10,106 nucleotides of DNA from Bacteroidota bacterium (lineage in GTDB: Bacteria > Bacteroidota > Bacteroidia > Flavobacteriales > Flavobacteriaceae). Location: assembly GCA_022601215.1 (NCBI GenBank), contig JAHZIZ010000459.1, positions 1 to 10,106 of the forward strand, given 5' to 3'. Below are positions 5,640 to 10,106 of this stretch, piece by piece. How positions within the stretch are numbered: the first letter of the stretch is position 1; every line of letters starts with the position of its first letter. The notes beneath the pieces are model-generated. The model was not told the DNA's origin, ran no database searches, and was given only the letters and a program-made list of their open reading frames with translations. The position numbers and the translations under genes are program-made.

Positions 5640-6758
5640 TTAGTTACTTTGAGAAACAGAAGAACTATTTCCGTTTCCTAACTGGTTCACAGTACTCATG
5701 TGGTTGTTTCCAGTTTGGTCAACTGTACTAGTATTGAAGTCACCCGTTTGAGTTACATAACTAGTGTGCTCCAATCCATTTTGGATTACACCACTAGTGT
5801 TAGCGTCACCCGTTTGGTTAACATCACTGTAGTTATCAGTTCCGTATTGCTTCACATCACTGAAGTTAGAGTCACCAACTTGGTCAACTTCACTAACATT
5901 GGTCATTCCATTTTGTAACACACTACTGCTGTTAAAATCACCAGATTGGTACACATCACTATCGTTAGATGTTCCAATTTGTGCAACCCCAGAACCATTG
6001 TTGTTTCCGTACTGTAAAACATTAGAATTGTTTAAGTCACCAGACTGGTTTACTAAAGAGTTGTTTGCGTTACCAACTTGCTCCGTAAAAGCATAGTTGC
6101 TATCTCCATTCTGGTTGATAGAACTTCCATTATAGTTGCCAGTTTGTAATGCTAACGCATAATTACTGTCTCCATATTGGTTGATATTAGAGTTGTTGTT
6201 ATCACCCCATTGACCTGCTCCACCATAGTTTGAATCACCAGATTGGTAGATATAAGAGTTATTCTCGTCTCCAACTTGAAGGTTTTCACCACCGTTAAAG
6301 TCTCCAACTTGTCCTATATATGAGTTGTTATCATCTCCATTTTGGTTGATCCATCCATAGTTATAATCAGATCCATCTGTATCACCGTACTGATCAAGGT
6401 GACCCGTGTTACCGTTACCATCTTGATACACGTATCCTGTATTACCATCATTAATAGATGAACCAGTTCCATAACCTTGGTGGATATCTGCTTCATTGCT
6501 ATCTCCATATTGACCAACTTGGCCATAGTTTCCATCACCTAACTGATCTACATCACTGTCGTTGGTAGCTCCAACTTGATCCACATCAGAAGTATTAGAA
6601 TCACCAACCTGATCTACTGTAGAATCATTCATTAATCCGGTTTGATCAACATCAGATCCATTTCCAGATCCAGTTTGATTTACAGTGCTCACATTAAACT
6701 GAGCCATTGCAACAGCTCCACACATAAGGAATGCTGCACTTAACATTAATTTTTTCAT
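5640..6758 (-). CDS. csgA: Giant major curlin, 31 units (CsgA-like, copy 2)
   Basis: This is a secreted amyloid subunit. The signal peptide MKKLMLSAAFLMCGAVAMA (1-19) is followed by QFNV and then an unbroken array of 11-residue units with consensus S-x-V-x-Q-x-G-x-x-N-x, running to the last residue (QSN). I count 30 full units plus a terminal half unit. Gln at position 5 is present in every one. Two units are lengthened: the seventh (18 residues, HQGYGTGSSINDGN) and the ninth (16 residues, QYGDTDGSDYNYGW). Units 15-16 (NQYGDSNYALALQTG) closely resemble a classical E. coli CsgA strand-turn-strand repeat. The mature chain has about 45 Asp/Glu, one Lys, no Arg, no Cys and no Pro. At 372 residues it is about 2.5 times E. 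coli CsgA (151). No SPR or T9SS sorting domain is present, in keeping with export through CsgG. Confidence 0.93.
   Translation of the reverse strand: MKKLMLSAAFLMCGAVAMAQFNVSTVNQTGSGNGSDVDQTGLMNDSTVDQVGDSNTSDVDQVGATNDSDVDQLGDGNYGQVGQYGDSNEADIHQGYGTGSSINDGNTGYVYQDGNGNTGHLDQYGDTDGSDYNYGWINQNGDDNNSYIGQVGDFNGGENLQVGDENNSYIYQSGDSNYGGAGQWGDNNNSNINQYGDSNYALALQTGNYNGSSINQNGDSNYAFTEQVGNANNSLVNQSGDLNNSNVLQYGNNNGSGVAQIGTSNDSDVYQSGDFNSSSVLQNGMTNVSEVDQVGDSNFSDVKQYGTDNYSDVNQTGDANTSGVIQNGLEHTSYVTQTGDFNTSTVDQTGNNHMSTVNQLGNGNSSSVSQSN
5643..6689 (-). repeat. 33-bp-period coding repeat array of curlin 2
   Basis: Thirty 33-base units plus a 21-base end unit encode the Q-x-G-x-x-N strand-turn motifs. The units are diverged in DNA (synonymous and conservative changes), so the array is old and under selection for its protein pattern. 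The period is broken at 6438-6491 (54 bases) and 6357-6404 (48 bases). Confidence 0.92.
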
Positions 6759-6774
6759 AATTTGAAATTGATTT

Positions 6775-6806
6775 TATAATCCGCGATGTTACCACCGCGG
6801 ATTATA
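6775..6806 (-). other. GC-rich hairpin between the two major curlin genes
   Basis: TATAATCCGCG (6775-6785) and CGCGGATTATA (6796-6806) are perfectly complementary over 11 bp with a 10-base loop. On the minus strand the stem ends in TTATAAAATC, which lacks a clear T-run, and only 16 bases separate it from the curlin 2 ATG. A role as an RNA processing or stability element for the upstream transcript, or as a weak attenuator, is more likely than full termination. Confidence 0.7.
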
Positions 6807-6829
6807 TTTAAAAAATTGGTTAGTTTTTA

Positions 6830-7783
6830 TTAGTTGCTTTGAGAAACTGTAGATCCGTTTCCGTTTCCTATTTGGTTTACGTTGCTTAAGTGATTGTTAC
6901 CAGACTGTCCAACAGAACTAGTATTACTATCACCCATTTGCATTACGTTACTCTCATTAAGGAATCCAGACTGACCAACAGTACTAGAGTTGTAGTCTCC
7001 TGTTTGATCAACGTCACTATCATTCTCATCTCCAGACTGGTAAGTATCAGAATAGTTACCGTCACCAGATTGATCTACATCAGAAACGTTTGCATACCCA
7101 TCCTGAGTAGCATAAGCTGTGTTACCGTCTCCATACTGATCCACATCACTATCATTACTCTCACCATATTGGAAAGTCAATGCATAGTTACCATCTCCAA
7201 CTTGATAAATCCAGTTTGAGTTGTAGTCACCATATTGTCCAGCACCACCGTAGTTACTGTCACCATATTGTAAGATAGTAGATCCGTTAGCATAACCATC
7301 TTGTTGGTTCTCAGCTCCATTGTAATCTCCTACTTGAGACATGTATGATGAATTGTAAGTTCCATCTTGATCAATCCAAGCATAGTTATTATCAGATCCA
7401 TCTGTATCTCCATACTGATCGATGTGAGCACCGTTATAGTCCCCATCTTGCCAGATGTATCCTGAGTTACCATCATTTACAGAAGCACCACTACCATACC
7501 CTTGGTGCATTTCAGCGTAGTTACTATATCCATTTTGATCCACATCACTAGAGTTGTCATTACCTAATTGGTCTACATCGTTATAGTTGTACTGCCCTAC
7601 TTGGTCAACATCAGAACCATTAGTATCTCCTACTTGATCTACAGTAGAATAGTTGCTTAATCCAGTTTGTCCAACGCTTGATCCGTTGCCATTACCAGTT
7701 TGATTTACATTACTCACATTAAATTGAGCCATCACCGCAGCCCCACACATAAGGAATGCTGCACTTAACATTAATTTCTTCAT
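6830..7783 (-). CDS. csgA: Giant major curlin, 26 units (CsgA-like, copy 1, first gene of the operon)
   Basis: This is a secreted amyloid subunit paralogous to the next gene. Its 19-residue signal peptide is nearly identical to that of copy 2, in DNA as well as protein. It has 25 full units plus a terminal half unit of the 11-residue S-x-V-x-Q-x-G-x-x-N-x motif, with Gln at position 5 in all. The same two lengthened units occur at the same ordinal places: seventh (HQGYGSGASVNDGN) and ninth (QYGDTDGSDNNYAW). The 317-residue product is exactly 55 residues (five units) shorter than copy 2. The mature chain has about 43 Asp/Glu and no Lys or Arg at all, and is rich in Tyr and Trp (for example GYIWQDG and NWIYQVG). 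It is the first gene after the long control region, so it may be the most abundant subunit. Confidence 0.93.
   Translation of the reverse strand: MKKLMLSAAFLMCGAAVMAQFNVSNVNQTGNGNGSSVGQTGLSNYSTVDQVGDTNGSDVDQVGQYNYNDVDQLGNDNSSDVDQNGYSNYAEMHQGYGSGASVNDGNSGYIWQDGDYNGAHIDQYGDTDGSDNNYAWIDQDGTYNSSYMSQVGDYNGAENQQDGYANGSTILQYGDSNYGGAGQYGDYNSNWIYQVGDGNYALTFQYGESNDSDVDQYGDGNTAYATQDGYANVSDVDQSGDGNYSDTYQSGDENDSDVDQTGDYNSSTVGQSGFLNESNVMQMGDSNTSSVGQSGNNHLSNVNQIGNGNGSTVSQSN
6833..7714 (-). repeat. 33-bp-period coding repeat array of curlin 1
   Basis: Twenty-five units of the 33-base period plus a 21-base end unit. The period is broken at 7463-7516 and 7382-7429, matching the breaks in the downstream paralogue. 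The first nine units and the last five align unit by unit with copy 2; the middle is where the two arrays differ in number. Confidence 0.92.
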
Positions 7784-8523
7784 AATTAAAAAATTGATTA
7801 AAATTGGTTAATAAATACTTGTTATACAATACTTTATACACATACATAGGTTGCTAACTGCATAGCATTCTACAGACGGCCAACATCAAAAATGATGCAC
7901 AGCCAAGGGGCATGCGGGGATAATGTATTAATGAGGAGAGTAGTAAAACAGTGAAGAAATATTTATACTAGTTGTGACTTAAAAACTTCTATGGTGAATT
8001 ACTAGTTCAAGGATGAAAAAAATATAACAAAGATGCTACGTAGTAATACGTACCTCATTAGAAATGAAAATATTATGTAGGAATAATCCTGTTAAAGAGA
8101 TTCAATTTACGGGATAACCATAATCAAAAAATCGATGAAATGCACAAAAAAGTACCATTTATCGAAATGTTAATATTATGTTAAAAATTGATCTTTTCTT
8201 ACAAGCATTCACCAGCTTTTGATTGCAAACGATTTCGGCGTGACGTTTATCTAATTAATTGGTTATTTGTCGATTAGAGCTGTGATCAAGAATTGTAAGA
8301 AAGCACTTATTCACTCCCAGAAATGGTGTTTTTTAAAATTTTGTAAGCAATATCTTACCTGTAATCCATGCATCTTTACTTTTATTAATAGCTATCATTC
8401 GCATTTTTGCTTCAATTAAAGCGATTAATGGTATCAAACTATTCATAAGATCAGCGACCTCATTACATCGCCATTAATGTATATTCTGACACCTTCCCAT
8501 GTTGATAAGTTACACGCACATAA
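7784..8523 (-). promoter_or_regulatory. Long gene-free stretch, probable control region of the curli operon
   Basis: About 740 bases separate the glutamine synthetase terminator from the first curlin ATG, and I find no credible gene in them on either strand. The region is AT-rich apart from a GC-richer patch around 7871-7921 with a small hairpin (CATCA 7884-7888 / TGATG 7893-7897). It holds paired palindromes (listed separately) and two ACTAGT sites (7967-7972, 8001-8006). I could not find a clean TAnnTTTG element oriented towards the operon; CATCTTTG at 8029-8036 (minus strand) is one base off. The size is like the long csgD-csgB intergenic region of E. coli, but that is only an analogy. Confidence 0.5.
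8037..8052. promoter_or_regulatory. Two TACGTA palindromes one helical turn apart, candidate operator
   Basis: TACGTA occurs at 8037-8042 and again at 8047-8052, centre-to-centre 10 bp, so both would face the same side of the helix. It lies about 255 bases upstream of the first curlin ATG in a gene-free stretch. No matching regulator is known to me; the call is inference from symmetry and spacing. Confidence 0.3.
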
Positions 8524-8556
8524 AAAAGCGCCTCATAAAATTTATGAGGCGCTTTT
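8524..8556 (-). terminator. Strong intrinsic terminator of the glutamine synthetase gene
   Basis: AAAAGCGCCTCAT (8524-8536) pairs perfectly with ATGAGGCGCTTTT (8544-8556) around an AT loop. On the minus strand it is followed by a T-run and lies about 20 bases after the stop codon at 8578. The symmetric A/T flanks would also permit plus-strand termination. Confidence 0.93.
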
Positions 8557-8577
8557 ACAATTATTAAAAGTAGTTGG

Positions 8578-10106
8578 CTATCGAGTAAACAATAGTTCTC
8601 TATATTTAGTTAGAGGCCAAATTTCATCGTCCACTAATAACTCTAGCTTATCACAGTGATATCTAATTTCATCAAAATAAGGTTTCACTTTATCACAGTA
8701 AGCAAATGCCCGCTTTTCTGTGTTATCCATTTTATTGGCTTTCTTTCGCTCATTGATCATTGAAGTAATCCCTTTATTGATCTTTGCAATGTGCCCACTA
8801 ATGGCTTCAATTAATTCCATTTGCTCGCCGGCCAGCTTTTTAAAGTCCTTTCCGTAGATTTCCTTAATCCCTTGTACATTCTCAATTAGAATGTTTTGAT
8901 ATCTAATCGCCGTTGGTATTACATGATTTCTTGCAATATCTCCTAACACCCTTCCTTCAATTTGAATACGCATCGCATACTCTTCAACTTCAATCTCATG
9001 ACGAGCTTCAATTTCTACCTTACTCATGATCCCAAGACCTTCGTATAAATCGATAGTGCGTTTTGCCACTTGCGCTTTTAAAGCTTCAGGAGTTGTTTTA
9101 TTATTACTCAACTTTCGCTTCGCAGCTTCTTTCTCCCAAGCTTGCCCATAACCATCTCCTTCAAAACGAATACGTTTAGACTCCTTAATATATTCCCTTA
9201 ATACATTAAAGATGGCATCGTCCTTCTTCATCTTCTTATTTTTGATAAGTGCATCTACCTTATCTTTAAACTCCATTAATTGTTTGGCTACAATGGCGTT
9301 GAGAACTGTCATGGGCTTTGCACAATTCGCTGTAGATCCTACCGCTCTAAACTCAAATTTATTACCAGTGAAAGCAAACGGAGAAGTACGGTTACGATCT
9401 GTATTGTCCAATAATATCTCAGGAATTTTTCCAACAACATTCAACTTAAGATCCGTTTTATCCTCTGGAGATAATTTTCCATTTTTCACTTTCTCTAATT
9501 CATCCAATACGCTTGTAAGTTGCGATCCAATAAATACGGAAATAATTGCTGGAGGTGCTTCATTCGCTCCTAATCGGTGATCATTACTCGCACTTGCAAT
9601 AGCCGAACGCAACAACTCTTCGTATTCATTTACCGCTTTAATAGTATTGATAAAGAAGGTTAAAAATTGTAAGTTCTTCATTGGCGTACTTCCTGGTGCT
9701 AGTAAATTAACTCCAGTATTTGTCGCCAAGGACCAGTTATTGTGCTTTCCACTTCCGTTAATCCCCGCGAAAGGCTTTTCATGGAATAATACTTTAAAAC
9801 TATGACGATCTGCTACCTTATTCATCACATCCATTAATAAAGAGTTATGATCTACGGCTAGATTCGTTTCTTCAAAAATAGGTGCTAATTCAAATTGGTT
9901 AGGCGCCACTTCGTTATGACGAGTTTTTACCGGAATTCCCAATAGCATACATTCGTTTTCCAAGTCACGCATATAATTAAGGACACGTGTTGGAATGGAT
10001 CCAAAATAATGGTCGTCTAATTGCTGTCCTTTTGCAGAAGAATGCCCTAATAGAGTTCTTCCTGCCAAATTGATATCTGGACGTGATTTTGCCAATGCGG
10101 TATCCA
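8578..10106 (-). CDS. glnN: Glutamine synthetase type III, C-terminal part
   Basis: The enzyme makes glutamine from glutamate, ammonia and ATP in the cytoplasm. The frame is open to the window edge. An apparent start at 10095 is an internal Leu codon (TTG), preceded by the in-frame residues D-T-A. The visible 508 residues are roughly two thirds of the usual 720-730 of class III enzymes; the N-terminal part lies outside. Class III motifs, numbered within the visible part, are NEVAPNQFELAP (64-75), FHEKPFAGINGSGKHNNWS (107-125), RLGANEAPPAIISVFIG (177-193) and NRTSPFAFTGNKFEFRAVGS (238-257). The NGSGKHNN and FEFRAVGS stretches belong to the nucleotide- and substrate-binding catalytic core. The C-terminal end is helical, charged, and closes with YRELLFTR. 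It is not functionally linked to the curli genes; a strong terminator divides them. Confidence 0.95.
   Translation of the reverse strand, partial: DTALAKSRPDINLAGRTLLGHSSAKGQQLDDHYFGSIPTRVLNYMRDLENECMLLGIPVKTRHNEVAPNQFELAPIFEETNLAVDHNSLLMDVMNKVADRHSFKVLFHEKPFAGINGSGKHNNWSLATNTGVNLLAPGSTPMKNLQFLTFFINTIKAVNEYEELLRSAIASASNDHRLGANEAPPAIISVFIGSQLTSVLDELEKVKNGKLSPEDKTDLKLNVVGKIPEILLDNTDRNRTSPFAFTGNKFEFRAVGSTANCAKPMTVLNAIVAKQLMEFKDKVDALIKNKKMKKDDAIFNVLREYIKESKRIRFEGDGYGQAWEKEAAKRKLSNNKTTPEALKAQVAKRTIDLYEGLGIMSKVEIEARHEIEVEEYAMRIQIEGRVLGDIARNHVIPTAIRYQNILIENVQGIKEIYGKDFKKLAGEQMELIEAISGHIAKINKGITSMINERKKANKMDNTEKRAFAYCDKVKPYFDEIRYHCDKLELLVDDEIWPLTKYRELLFTR

Noticed and set aside
5643..7714. Short-period repeats that could be mistaken for a CRISPR or satellite array
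   Set aside because: The 33-base period has no constant repeat/variable spacer pattern and is an intact reading frame with signal peptides in both genes.
5640..7783. Ice-binding or RTX-type beta-solenoid adhesin as an alternative identity
   Set aside because: Strict Q-x-G-x-x-N spacing and the csgB/E/F/G neighbours fit curlin; RTX nonapeptides and T9SS or T1SS sorting signals are absent.
8221..8300. TGTGATCAAG as a CRP-type half site
   Set aside because: No matching second half at the right spacing, and such AT-rich words arise by chance.
7784..8523. A csgD-like regulator gene or small protein in the long gap
   Set aside because: All frames are broken by stops within a short distance and show no initiation context or signal.
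8477..8659. Plus-strand 60-residue open frame
   Set aside because: It runs through the terminator hairpin and into the 3' end of the glutamine synthetase gene; the product has no recognisable features.
475..9580. Plus-strand open frames lying opposite the genes, such as 1417-1752, 6890-7219 and 9212-9580
   Set aside because: All are antisense shadows of well-supported minus-strand genes and show no domain or signal.
10093..10095. TTG as the start of the glutamine synthetase
   Set aside because: The frame stays open upstream, and the family needs some 200 further N-terminal residues, so this Leu is internal.

Overview
The window looks like chromosomal DNA from a member of the Bacteroidetes, most likely a (marine) Flavobacteriaceae. 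The base composition is AT-rich, no Shine-Dalgarno sequences precede the genes, signal peptides end in A|Q, one lipoprotein has an acidic +2 to +4 signature, and the flanking housekeeping genes (PurM and a class III glutamine synthetase) are of the kind found in this phylum. Every gene I can support lies on the minus strand, so transcription runs from high to low coordinates.

Layout, in transcription order. 8578-10106 is the C-terminal two thirds of a class III glutamine synthetase, closed by a strong intrinsic terminator (8524-8556). 7784-8523 is about 740 bases with no gene, probably the control region of the next operon. 814-7783 is a seven-gene curli (functional amyloid) operon. Its order is giant curlin 1 (6830-7783), giant curlin 2 (5640-6758), a CsgB-like minor curlin (4993-5496), CsgE with an extra CsgC/CsgH-like N-terminal domain (4197-about 4979), CsgF (3792-4187), CsgG with an extra C-terminal beta-barrel (2345-3766), and a probable surface lipoprotein with a carboxypeptidase-regulatory-like domain, an FN3 domain and a TolB-like propeller (814-2340). 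A terminator at 762-791 ends the operon. 1-729 is the N-terminal 243 residues of PurM.

How the genes work together (family knowledge plus inference): the two curlins are exported by Sec, kept unfolded in the periplasm (probably by the CsgH-like part of the CsgE fusion), handed by CsgE to the CsgG outer-membrane pore, and nucleated at the surface by CsgF and the CsgB-like protein. The last gene has no E. coli curli counterpart and is a candidate Bacteroidetes accessory factor. Hairpins after each of the two major curlin genes suggest that subunits are made in excess over the secretion machinery from one transcript.

Most unusual points: curlins made of 26 and 31 strand-turn units of 11 residues, differing in length by exactly five units, with two conserved register breaks and almost no basic residues; a CsgH-CsgE fusion with no ATG, GTG or TTG codon placed to give a signal peptide; and a CsgG-barrel fusion. 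No csgD-type regulator, tRNA, rRNA, CRISPR or mobile element is seen.
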